From CAVPCZ01 sp963779225 (GTDB lineage: Bacteria; Bacteroidota; Ignavibacteria; UBA10030; UBA6906): 64,000 nt of DNA. The DNA lies in the NCBI GenBank assembly GCA_963779225.1, contig CAVZWW010000003.1, positions 1,860,001-1,924,000 of the forward strand, given 5' to 3'. A program made the translations under genes and the position numbers. Under the pieces are notes generated by a model. The model was not told where the DNA came from. It saw nothing but the letters and a program-made list of their open reading frames with translations, and did no database searches. Below, one piece after another: positions 25,404-32,788 of this stretch. Position 1 is the first letter of the stretch. Every line of letters begins with the position of its first letter.

Positions 25404-26058
25404 TGACTTCTTCGTCGGAAGACTGCCGATGGAGTGATGTGAGAACAGCGCTGATGATGTGCCATGAGTAACCACGCCGGGAGAGGTGAGCAGTGAGGCG
25501 TTGACGGGTTTTTTGCGGGTCAGAGTTTTTTGCCGTGGTACGCGTTCGCCTGAGAAATTTCCGGGCGGTCTCACGGGCGACGGCAACCATATCCAGCTGG
25601 CCCAGAGTCTCACGTACCGCCTCTTCCACCGTCACACGATCCACGCCGAGAAGGAGCAGCTTCTGCCGGATCCGTGCTTCGCCCACGGGCCGGATCGCCA
25701 GGGCGTTGCGGATGTACGTCCTGGCAAATGCGGCGTCGTTGACCAGTTCTGCCCGCTTCAGATCATCGACGACACGCCTGATATGCGCCTCGCTGAATTC
25801 CTTTTCGCGAAGCCGGTCGCGCAATTCGCGTTCCGCCCGCGGGCGCACGGAGAGAAGACGGAAAGCGGAGTTTCTTGCGGCGAAAAGAGATTCCTCGTCC
25901 TGCAGCGCCTTGACGAGGTCCTGCGAAATGTCATCGCCCACACGGAGGGCGGCGCGAAGAAGCGTCTCCCGGCTTACCCCCGTCAGAAACTCGCCATCGG
26001 CATAGATGTTCACACGGTCCGGCCGCTTCTTCTGCCGCTCGATTCTCGTGATGCGCAC
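25396..26058 (-). CDS. recX: Regulatory protein RecX
   Basis: The 220-residue protein is made of helical three-helix repeats as in RecX: FRLLSVRPRAERELRDRLREKEF, VVDDLKRAELVNDAAFARTYI and GEARIRQKLLLLGVD. RecX binds RecA filaments and limits their growth. It follows recA by 14 bases, the standard arrangement. Confidence 0.9.
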   Translation of the reverse strand: MRITRIERQKKRPDRVNIYADGEFLTGVSRETLLRAALRVGDDISQDLVKALQDEESLFAARNSAFRLLSVRPRAERELRDRLREKEFSEAHIRRVVDDLKRAELVNDAAFARTYIRNALAIRPVGEARIRQKLLLLGVDRVTVEEAVRETLGQLDMVAVARETARKFLRRTRTTAKNSDPQKTRQRLTAHLSRRGYSWHIISAVLTSLHRQSSDEEVNE

Positions 26059-26072
26059 CGGCTCTCTTCCGG

Positions 26073-27185
26073 CTACTTTTTCTTCACTGCCTCGGCCCGG
26101 GCGACGGAGGGCGCCACCGGTCTGGATTCGGCGGGAGCCTTGGTGTCCGCCGGTGTATGCTCGCCTTTTCCGGGCTGCCCGCCCGGCATGGGCAATCCCA
26201 GCTTTGCGCGGAGTTCACGCTCGACCGCCAGGGCGGTCTTTTCGCTGTCCTGAAGGTATTTTTTTACCGCGTCACGCCCCTGGCCGATCCGGTCTTCTTT
26301 GTAGGAGAACCAGGACCCGGATTTGGCGATGATATTGTGTTCAACGGCGATATCGATCAGATCCCCCAGCTTCGAGATCCCCTCGTTGTACAGGATGTCA
26401 AACTGGGCCTCCCGGAAGGGAGGAGCGACCTTGTTCTTGACAACCTTCGCCCGCGTCCGGTTGCCGATGATGTTCGTCCCATCCTTGATGGCTTCAATGC
26501 GGCGGACGTCCAGGCGAACCGACGCGTAAAACTTCAGTGCGTTGCCTCCGGTGGTGGTCTCGGGATTCCCGAACATCACGCCGATCTTCATCCGGAGCTG
26601 GTTCGTGAAAATGACGGAGGTTTTTGATTTGCTGATCGCGGAGGTCAGTTTGCGCAACGCCTGGGACATCAACCGGGCCTGCACGCCCATGGTTGGATCC
26701 CCCATTTCGCCCTCGATTTCAGCCCTCGGCGTAAGAGCGGCAACCGAGTCGATGACGATCACATCCAGAGCTCCGCTCCGGACGAGCGTTTCCACGATTT
26801 CAAGCGCCTGCTCGCCGAATTCAGGTTGGGAAAGAAGAAGATTGTTTGTATCGACGCCCAGCTTCTTGGCGTAGTTCATGTCCAGGGCGTGTTCGGCGTC
26901 CACAAAGGCAGCGATTCCACCTGTCTTCTGCGCTTCGGCAATGATGTGGAGACAGAGCGTCGTCTTCCCGGATGACTCCGGTCCGAAGACCTCAATCACG
27001 CGCCCCCGCGGGATACCGCCGATCCCGAGAGCGGCGTCGAGAGAGATGGACCCGGTGGAAATCACTTCCACCTTCTGGATCGGCCCCTCACCCAGCCGCA
27101 TCACCGAACCCTTGCCGTGTTGTTTTTCGATCTGCTCGATCGCAATTTTTAGTGCCGCAGTTTTGGCGTCTTTCTCGTCAGCCAT
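26073..27185 (-). CDS. recA: Recombinase RecA
   Basis: The 370-residue protein carries Walker A GPESSGKTTLCLH, the DNA-binding loops (LMSQALRKLTSAISKS, NQLRMKIGVMFGNPETTTGG) and the multimerisation core. The C-terminal tail is long and Pro/Glu/Lys-rich (GEHTPADTKAPAESRPVA), beyond the last helix. It catalyses strand exchange and triggers SOS. Upstream on the minus strand are GGAG and a TATTATAG at 27212-27205 but no TTG 20 bases before it; I saw no convincing LexA box. Confidence 0.97.
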   Translation of the reverse strand: MADEKDAKTAALKIAIEQIEKQHGKGSVMRLGEGPIQKVEVISTGSISLDAALGIGGIPRGRVIEVFGPESSGKTTLCLHIIAEAQKTGGIAAFVDAEHALDMNYAKKLGVDTNNLLLSQPEFGEQALEIVETLVRSGALDVIVIDSVAALTPRAEIEGEMGDPTMGVQARLMSQALRKLTSAISKSKTSVIFTNQLRMKIGVMFGNPETTTGGNALKFYASVRLDVRRIEAIKDGTNIIGNRTRAKVVKNKVAPPFREAQFDILYNEGISKLGDLIDIAVEHNIIAKSGSWFSYKEDRIGQGRDAVKKYLQDSEKTALAVERELRAKLGLPMPGGQPGKGEHTPADTKAPAESRPVAPSVARAEAVKKK

Positions 27186-27244
27186 TGAGGATCTCCGGAG
27201 TTTACTATAATACTATTGGACATGTCGCTTTCCGATGAATAATG

Positions 27245-27817
27245 TCAGGGTTCGGGGGAAGGGGCCAGTGCCACTTTTGCAGCCGGGGTGTACACCGAAC
27301 CGCCGGGTTTCAGCTCACTCCTGACCAGTTCAATTTCGCGAAGTGAAACCGGGGCACACTGAAAGGTAACGGTTTCCATTGTGGCAAGCAACTCCCGCAG
27401 ATGGCGGGAGCTCTTCACCCGCCCGAGCGTAACGTGAGGATGGTAGATGCGTTGTTCGGGCCGGAAACCCAGCTCCGTCATCCGGCCTTCTACCGTCTGC
27501 GCGAGTCGGAGGAGGGTGCCGTCGGGATCGTCCATCCCCGCCCAGATGATGCGCGGTTCCCGTTTGTCGGGGAAGCAACCGAGACCGGCATACCTGACCG
27601 GAAGTGGCGGCATTGAAGAGGCCACCTGTCCCAGGGCGGTAACAATATCCGGAAGAATTTCTTCGCGGGTGTCGCCCAGAAATTTTAAGGTACAGTGGAG
27701 TTTTTCATCCGGTTCCCACTTTACGTCGGCGTGTGTGGATGCCAGGCGGTCACGGGCGCGGGCGAGGTGCGGTATGATCTCCCGGGGGGTGTTTATGGCG
27801 ATGAACAATCGAATCAT
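27245..27817 (-). CDS. thpR: RNA 2',3'-cyclic phosphodiesterase (2H family, LigT-like)
   Basis: This 190-residue protein starts MIRLFIAINTPREI and has the two catalytic motifs HCTLKFLG and HPHVTLGRV (HxTx). Such enzymes open 2',3'-cyclic phosphate ends of RNA and can ligate tRNA halves in vitro. ATG 27817 was chosen on family alignment; two tandem AGGAGG sites lie 4-19 bases upstream, far stronger than usual for this genome. It follows cinA, a common pairing. Confidence 0.9.
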   Translation of the reverse strand: MIRLFIAINTPREIIPHLARARDRLASTHADVKWEPDEKLHCTLKFLGDTREEILPDIVTALGQVASSMPPLPVRYAGLGCFPDKREPRIIWAGMDDPDGTLLRLAQTVEGRMTELGFRPEQRIYHPHVTLGRVKSSRHLRELLATMETVTFQCAPVSLREIELVRSELKPGGSVYTPAAKVALAPSPEP

Positions 27818-27838
27818 GCCGCCCTCCTGCGTCCTCCT

Positions 27839-27870
27839 GTGCCACCGTGCCACATGTGGCACAGTGGCAC
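27839..27870. repeat. Near-perfect palindrome built from four GTGCCAC/GTGGCAC units
   Basis: GTGCCAC, C, GTGCCAC, AT, GTGGCAC, A, GTGGCAC: a 15-bp stem with a single C-A mismatch and a two-base centre. It lies between the cinA stop and the thpR ribosome sites. It could be an attenuator, an RNA-processing site or an operator; there is no U-tract. Confidence 0.55.
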
Positions 27871-27895
27871 ACTCCTGACCCGCTATGCCTCATGC

Positions 27896-27914
27896 GAGAC
27901 TCAGGCTGAGTCTC
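27896..27914 (-). terminator. Stem-loop immediately after cinA stop
   Basis: GAGACTCAG, one base, CTGAGTCTC form a perfect 9-bp inverted repeat directly beyond the cinA stop codon (27915-27917). No T-run follows, so a processing or attenuation element is as likely as a terminator. Confidence 0.4.
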
Positions 27915-29159
27915 TCACCCTGAGTCCTGCAACAGCTTCCGACGGACCAGCTCCAGCGCTGCGGCAGCGGCCCGCTCACGAACGATCCCCCTGTTTCCGC
28001 CGAATTGAAATTTCACAGCCAGAACCGACCCGGCGTCAGCATAACCTATCCAGACGAGCCCGACCGGTTTCGCTGCTGTGCCGCCTGTGGGGCCCGCAAT
28101 GCCGGTGACGGAAAGACCAATGTCCACCCCTGCCATCGTCCGCACGCCCGCCGCCATCGCCTCCGCCACTTCGCGGCTCACCGCACCGTGAGCCGCAATC
28201 AATGCCGGAGGCACACCCAGCATCTCTTTCTTCGACTCGTTGCTGTATGTCACGGCCCCGCGGTCGACATAGGCCGAGCTGCCGCTGACACTGGTGAGGC
28301 GCTGCAGAACCATTCCTCCCGTGCACGATTCCGCCACGGCGATCCGCTTTCCATGCTCTTGAAGAAGTCGTCCGACAACCTCCTCCAATTCCTCCGTGTC
28401 CACTCCGTAGATGTGTCGCCCCCCCTTTCCGCGAATCCACTCTTCCACCTCCCGTATCCGCCGGTCGGCAACCCCGGGATCGGAGTCGAACACCGAAATC
28501 CGCAAGCGAACACCCGCGGGGGAGGGGAGGAACGCCAGTTTCGCCCCCTGCAGCATCTCCTCGATGTTTCCCAATTGCTGTGCCAGGGCACTCTCGGCGA
28601 TACCCGTTGTTCGCAGTGTCCTGTGCCGGATGACCACCCCCTCGACAAGGGGTGCCAGCATGGGGATGACGGAACGGTCCATCATCTCTTTCATCTCGTA
28701 GGGGACCCCGGGCAGGACGATAAACCGCTTCTTCGCGTCGCGGAAAAGTATGCCTGCTGCGGTACCGAGAGGGTTCCACACCACGTCCGCCTTCCGCGGG
28801 AACATCGTCTGTTCTTCTGCTGCCGCGGACCACGTGGTGTTCCGGCGTTTCATGAATTCTTCGATATGCGCCCGCACCCCGGCATTGCTCACCAGATCGG
28901 ATTCGAAAAATGCACAGACGGCCTTCTTGGTGATGTCGTCATGGGTCGGGCCCAGACCGCCGGTCACGATGACGACGTCATGCCGCTCCCATGCAGAGGC
29001 GAACGCTTCGAGCACCTCCTGCATGTCGTCACCGACGGTGGTCATCCGCTTCACCCGGATACTGATCAGGTTGAGTTGTTCGGCGATATACGCCTGATTC
29101 GTATTGATGATCTGCCCGATGAGCAGCTCATCGCCGATGGTGAGGATTTCGGACGTCAT
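27915..29159 (-). CDS. cinA: CinA-family nicotinamide mononucleotide deamidase / competence-damage protein
   Basis: The 414-residue protein has the N-terminal MoCF-like domain (EILTIGDELLIGQIINTNQ, VIVTGGLGPTHDDITKKAV, PRKADVVWNPLGTAAGI) and the C-terminal deamidase domain (AVAESCTGGMVLQRLT, YSNESKKEMLGVP, VTGIAGPTGG). The C-terminal part hydrolyses NMN back to nicotinate mononucleotide, linking to nadE at 62.6 kb. ATG 29159 was chosen on alignment; a longer frame runs into pgpA. It starts 4 bases after the pgpA stop. Confidence 0.92.
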   Translation of the reverse strand: MTSEILTIGDELLIGQIINTNQAYIAEQLNLISIRVKRMTTVGDDMQEVLEAFASAWERHDVVIVTGGLGPTHDDITKKAVCAFFESDLVSNAGVRAHIEEFMKRRNTTWSAAAEEQTMFPRKADVVWNPLGTAAGILFRDAKKRFIVLPGVPYEMKEMMDRSVIPMLAPLVEGVVIRHRTLRTTGIAESALAQQLGNIEEMLQGAKLAFLPSPAGVRLRISVFDSDPGVADRRIREVEEWIRGKGGRHIYGVDTEELEEVVGRLLQEHGKRIAVAESCTGGMVLQRLTSVSGSSAYVDRGAVTYSNESKKEMLGVPPALIAAHGAVSREVAEAMAAGVRTMAGVDIGLSVTGIAGPTGGTAAKPVGLVWIGYADAGSVLAVKFQFGGNRGIVRERAAAAALELVRRKLLQDSG

Positions 29160-29163
29160 ATCT

Positions 29164-29742
29164 TCATCCCAGGAGCCGTCCCCAGAGCCACCACACGCCC
29201 CACGTGGCGATATTCGCATACACTCCCGCCACCACATCGTCCAGCATTATACCCCAGCCGTTGGGGATTCGCTCGAGGGATCTTGCCGGCTGCGGCTTCA
29301 CGATGTCAAAGAATCGAAATGCAAAAAAGGCGATGATCATGACCGGAACGGTCTTGGGAAGGAACAGGAGCGCGATCCACATCCCCACAATTTCGTCGAT
29401 GACGATAATGGACGGGTCTGCGGTTTCATGTCCGCCAGGCTGGAACTTCTGTTTGGCAATCTCGGCCGAGCGGGTCAGCCGATGTCCGACGCTGCTTGCG
29501 ACACGCGCCGAGGCGGCAACGCCGGCAAACAACGTCACGAGTATGAGCAAGAAGAGCAGGACGGGATGCTCGAAGCCGGGGATCAGGTACAGGAGAAGAC
29601 CCACCAGGGTGCCGAATGTCCCCGACATCCAGGGGATATACCCCGAATAGAAACCGGTGGCGAGAAATGTGGCAAGAAACGGAGCGCGCCCGACCAAAGG
29701 ATCAGGCGGTGGGGCGCTTCCGGAACCGTTCGGAGAGCTCAC
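29164..29742 (-). CDS. pgpA: Phosphatidylglycerophosphatase A
   Basis: This 192-residue membrane enzyme has IPWMSGTFGTLVGLLLYLIP, IVIDEIVGMWIALLFLP and FRFFDIVKPQPARSLERIPNGWGIMLDDVVAGVYAN read in segments, the conserved acidic clusters of PgpA. It dephosphorylates phosphatidylglycerol phosphate to phosphatidylglycerol in the inner membrane, the step after PgsA, whose gene it overlaps by 41 bases. The first codon is GTG. Confidence 0.92.
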   Translation of the reverse strand: MSSPNGSGSAPPPDPLVGRAPFLATFLATGFYSGYIPWMSGTFGTLVGLLLYLIPGFEHPVLLFLLILVTLFAGVAASARVASSVGHRLTRSAEIAKQKFQPGGHETADPSIIVIDEIVGMWIALLFLPKTVPVMIIAFFAFRFFDIVKPQPARSLERIPNGWGIMLDDVVAGVYANIATWGVWWLWGRLLG

Positions 29743-30334
29743 GGAGGATCTTCCGGTTGTCGAAGAGATAGGCGATGCCGGTGCCGACGGTGGACAGGGT
29801 GACGAGCAGCATCATGCCGAAGAGCACCTGTGGGTCCATCAGGCTGTTGATGGTGAAACCCCATTCCTGGTAGATGCCCGGCACGCTGCGGGCGACATAG
29901 AGAATGAGGATGTAATAGATCACGACAAATTCGCCGAAGGTTTTCGCCTGGGCGCCTTTTGATGTGACAATCGGCTGGTCGCGAAGTTCGGCGTAGGAAC
30001 GGAGACCCGTGATCAGAAAATCACGAAACACGACAATCCAGACCATCCATGCATCGATGAGGTCCAGCCGGACATAGGCGAGCAGGGCGGCGGAGGAGAG
30101 GATCTTGTCCGCCAGCGGGTCAAGGAACTTCCCCCAGCGGGTGGAGAACCCCATCTTGCGCGCAATCCATCCGTCGTACCAGTCGGTGAGCGCGGCGATG
30201 ATGAATACGGCAAGAGAGATCTGTTGATTGAGGGGGGAGTCGGAAAGGAGGAACCCCACAAAGACCGGTGTCAGCACGACGCGCAGGAGCGTGAGCTGGT
30301 TGGGAAGGTTAAGCTCGAGCTGAAGCTTGGGCAT
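29702..30334 (-). CDS. pgsA: CDP-diacylglycerol-glycerol-3-phosphate 3-phosphatidyltransferase
   Basis: The 210-residue membrane protein starts with the typical LNLPNQLTLLRVVLTPVFV and contains the CDP-alcohol phosphotransferase signature DGWIARKMGFSTRWGKFLDP (DG, AR, G, G, D) followed by LADK. It makes phosphatidylglycerol phosphate. Its partner pgpA overlaps its end, so the two steps are produced together. Confidence 0.93.
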   Translation of the reverse strand: MPKLQLELNLPNQLTLLRVVLTPVFVGFLLSDSPLNQQISLAVFIIAALTDWYDGWIARKMGFSTRWGKFLDPLADKILSSAALLAYVRLDLIDAWMVWIVVFRDFLITGLRSYAELRDQPIVTSKGAQAKTFGEFVVIYYILILYVARSVPGIYQEWGFTINSLMDPQVLFGMMLLVTLSTVGTGIAYLFDNRKILRELSERFRKRPTA

Positions 30335-30360
30335 CGGCCAGGGCGATGTGGATCGACAAT

Positions 30361-30388
30361 AAAAAAGCCATCGTCGGTGTATGATGGC
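30361..30388 (-). terminator. Intrinsic terminator after rpmB
   Basis: On the minus strand AGCCATC, a 10-base loop and GATGGCT are followed by six T residues. It lies 30 bases after the rpmB stop and before pgsA. Confidence 0.85.
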
Positions 30389-30417
30389 TTGTGGAGCAGG
30401 GAAACCGTGTCCGCCGG

Positions 30418-30609
30418 TCAGGCGGCCTTAACAACGCGATTCGATTTCAGACAGTTAGTGCAAACGGTCATGCGTTTGTGGCGACCGTTGACATTGGCGC
30501 GCACCTCCTGAAGATTCGGCATCCAGCGGCGGCGCGTCAGGTTGTGCGCGTGGCTGATGTTGTTGCCGGTGATCGGTTTCTTGCCGCAGATCTCGCAGAT
30601 TCGTGCCAT
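30418..30609 (-). CDS. rpmB: 50S ribosomal protein L28
   Basis: The 63-residue protein reads MARICEICGKKPITGNNISH and ends NVNGRHKRMTVCTNCLKSNR. CEICG and CTNC form the four-cysteine zinc form of L28. It is a single-gene unit with its own promoter (30635-30665) and terminator. Confidence 0.95.
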   Translation of the reverse strand: MARICEICGKKPITGNNISHAHNLTRRRWMPNLQEVRANVNGRHKRMTVCTNCLKSNRVVKAA

Positions 30610-30634
30610 TCGTTTACCCTTGATTTATAGCGAA

Positions 30635-30665
30635 TAAATGTACCAATTCCCCGGGGGAAAAGCAA
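30635..30665 (-). promoter_or_regulatory. Bacteroidetes-type promoter for rpmB
   Basis: Minus-strand TTG (30665-30663), 20 bases, TACATTTA (30642-30635). The leader to the rpmB ATG is about 20 bases. It diverges from the tsaD promoter with the TTG elements 18 bases apart. Confidence 0.65.
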
Positions 30666-30683
30666 GGAGAAAAGGCATGCACC

Positions 30684-30714
30684 TTGAAAATCATCACCCC
30701 TTTGCGTACAATAC
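30684..30714 (+). promoter_or_regulatory. Bacteroidetes-type promoter for tsaD, placed at the start codon
   Basis: TTG at 30684-30686, 20 bases, TACAATAC at 30707-30714. TACAAT ends only six bases before the tsaD ATG (30719), so transcription should begin at or beside the start codon. Confidence 0.6.
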
Positions 30715-30718
30715 CCGC

Positions 30719-31717
30719 ATGAGAGTTCTTGCCATCGAAACCTCCTGTGATGAGACTTCCGCAGCGGTCGTACGCGACGGGGTTGTCCTTTCCAACGTCA
30801 TCTCCTCGCAGCTTGTCCACCGGGAATACGGGGGCGTCGTTCCCGAACTGGCCTCCCGGGCCCACCAGCGCCTCATCATTCCGGTGGTGGATGAGGCCCT
30901 GAAGATTGCGGAATGTGACCGCAGCCAGCTGGATGGGATAGCCGCCACGTACGGTCCCGGCCTGGCCGGCGCATTGCTCGTCGGACTCAATTTCGGCAAA
31001 GCCATGGCGTACGGCCTCGGCATCCCTTTCGTGGGCGTCAACCATATGGAAGGGCACCTCTACTCCAATCTCCTGAGCGAACCGAGGCACGATTTCCCGT
31101 TCCTTTCCCTTATCGTCTCAGGCGGGCACACCATGCTCGTGCATGTGACAAGGCCGTTTCACCACCAGGTGCTCGGGCAAACGCGCGATGATGCCGCGGG
31201 TGAAGCTTTTGACAAGGTCGCGAAAATGCTGGACCTGGGCTACCCCGGAGGTCCAAGAATCGATGAAATGGCACGGACAGGTAATCCGGCGGCCATCCGC
31301 TTTCCGCGTGCGTACCTCAGCGCCCAGGGGTGGGAGTTCAGTTTCAGCGGCGTAAAGACCGCAGTGCTTTACCACCTGCGCAAGCATGGCCGCCCGGGGG
31401 ACGCAGCCGGTCTGGCAGATCTCTGCGCCAGCTTCCAGGAAGCCGTGGTCGAAATACTCGTGGAAAAAACCCGGAACGCCGCACGGTACACGGGTGTCCG
31501 GGATGTCACCATCGCCGGCGGGGTGTCGGCAAATTCACGGCTACGCCAGCGCATGCAGGAAAACTGCCGGCAGTCCGGACTGCGCTTGTTCTACCCGCCA
31601 TTGGAATACTGTATGGACAACGGTGCCATGATCGGTTACGTGGGATGGAGAAAGCTGGAGGAGGGACTTCGCTCTCCGCTGGAACTCAACGCCGTTGCCG
31701 GACTCGGACTGGTCTGA
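30719..31717 (+). CDS. tsaD: tRNA N6-adenosine threonylcarbamoyltransferase
   Basis: This 332-residue enzyme transfers threonylcarbamoyl to A37 of ANN-reading tRNAs with TsaB and TsaE. Motifs are VLAIETSCDETSAAVV, the metal-binding NHMEGHLYSNLL, LIVSGGHTMLVH and GGVSANSRLR near the C-terminus. ATG 30719 is the family start; it has no ribosome site and lies at the predicted transcription start. mltG follows 5 bases after its stop. Confidence 0.96.
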   Translation: MRVLAIETSCDETSAAVVRDGVVLSNVISSQLVHREYGGVVPELASRAHQRLIIPVVDEALKIAECDRSQLDGIAATYGPGLAGALLVGLNFGKAMAYGLGIPFVGVNHMEGHLYSNLLSEPRHDFPFLSLIVSGGHTMLVHVTRPFHHQVLGQTRDDAAGEAFDKVAKMLDLGYPGGPRIDEMARTGNPAAIRFPRAYLSAQGWEFSFSGVKTAVLYHLRKHGRPGDAAGLADLCASFQEAVVEILVEKTRNAARYTGVRDVTIAGGVSANSRLRQRMQENCRQSGLRLFYPPLEYCMDNGAMIGYVGWRKLEEGLRSPLELNAVAGLGLV

Positions 31718-31722
31718 CCCCC

Positions 31723-32787
31723 ATGCCCCCATCCTCTTCAGCACCCGGTCGGAATCGTTGGCGTTGGCTCTTCGCAGCTGTTTTGGGACTTGCGGCCATG
31801 GCGTTCTTCACGGGGTACCTCGTCTTTTTCGGGTCGAATTCCTTTTCCGAGAGTCCGACGAAATTCTTCTTTGTGTCGCGGGGGCAGTCCTTCCGTACCA
31901 TCGTGGATTCTCTCGAGCGCCAGGGTGTAATTCGGAACAGAACGATGTTCGAAATTGTCGCGCACGTCTATGGCGGCGCCGAACGGATGCGAGTGGGGAA
32001 GTACCGCTTTGAGAGCGGAGTGTCCAACGCTGACCTGTTCCTCACACTGCGGAACGGCCGCGGCAACCAGCTCATCTTCGTGACCATCCCTGAAGGGTAC
32101 CGGGCGCGGGCGCAGGCGCGCCTTTTTGCACGCAACGTGGATGCTGACAGCGCCCGCTATATGCAACTGGTACGGGATTCCGCGTTCGCCCGCGAACTGG
32201 GCATAGAATCTCCGACGCTCGAAGGATATCTGTTGCCTGATTCATACGGACTGTACTGGGAGCAGGACGAGAAGGACATTCTTCGCCGGCAGGTGGACCT
32301 GTTCAAGAAGTTTTTTTCGGATACCCTTGCGGCCCGGGCAAAAGAATTCGGCTGGACCGTGCATCAGGCGGTGACGTTCGCTTCCATTGTTGAAGGGGAG
32401 GCTGTGCTGGACGAAGAACGCCCCGTGATTGCCGGGGTGTACCACAACCGCCTGCGGCTGGGCATGCGCCTTGAGGCCGACCCCACAATTCAGTATATCC
32501 TGCCGGACGGACCACGCCGTGTTCTGTACGCTGATCTCCGGCTGGACAACCCCTACAACACGTACCGGTACGCGGGTCTCCCTCCCGGGCCGGTGAACAA
32601 TCCGGGCCGTTCTTCGATCCTCGCCTCACTCTACCCGTCGGTGCACGGGTACATTTTCTTCGTGGCGAACGGAAGGGGAGGGCATTGGTTTTCGAGAAAC
32701 TACGCTGAACATCAGCAGTATGTGCGGAAGTACCGGAGAGAACGGGCCCGCCAGTGGAAACAGGCAAGAGTTCCAACACCGGGATGA
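31723..32787 (+). CDS. mltG: Endolytic transglycosylase MltG
   Basis: The 354-residue protein has a short cytoplasmic tail, one membrane helix (WLFAAVLGLAAMAFFTGYLV) and a periplasmic YceG domain. A LysM-like part (FVSRGQSFRTIVDSLERQGV) is followed by TIPEGYRARAQARLF, LEGYLLPDSYGL and the catalytic SIVEGEAVLDEER, with PYNTYRYAGLPPGPVNNPG near the end. It cuts nascent glycan strands and sets their length. ATG 31723 was chosen because the upstream in-frame part is antisense-like sequence within tsaD. Confidence 0.93.
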   Translation: MPPSSSAPGRNRWRWLFAAVLGLAAMAFFTGYLVFFGSNSFSESPTKFFFVSRGQSFRTIVDSLERQGVIRNRTMFEIVAHVYGGAERMRVGKYRFESGVSNADLFLTLRNGRGNQLIFVTIPEGYRARAQARLFARNVDADSARYMQLVRDSAFARELGIESPTLEGYLLPDSYGLYWEQDEKDILRRQVDLFKKFFSDTLAARAKEFGWTVHQAVTFASIVEGEAVLDEERPVIAGVYHNRLRLGMRLEADPTIQYILPDGPRRVLYADLRLDNPYNTYRYAGLPPGPVNNPGRSSILASLYPSVHGYIFFVANGRGGHWFSRNYAEHQQYVRKYRRERARQWKQARVPTPG

Positions 32788-32788
32788 T

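Noticed and set aside
27185..27240. LexA/SOS box upstream of recA
   Set aside because: No palindromic operator could be recognised; only a -10-like TATTATAG and a GGAG site.
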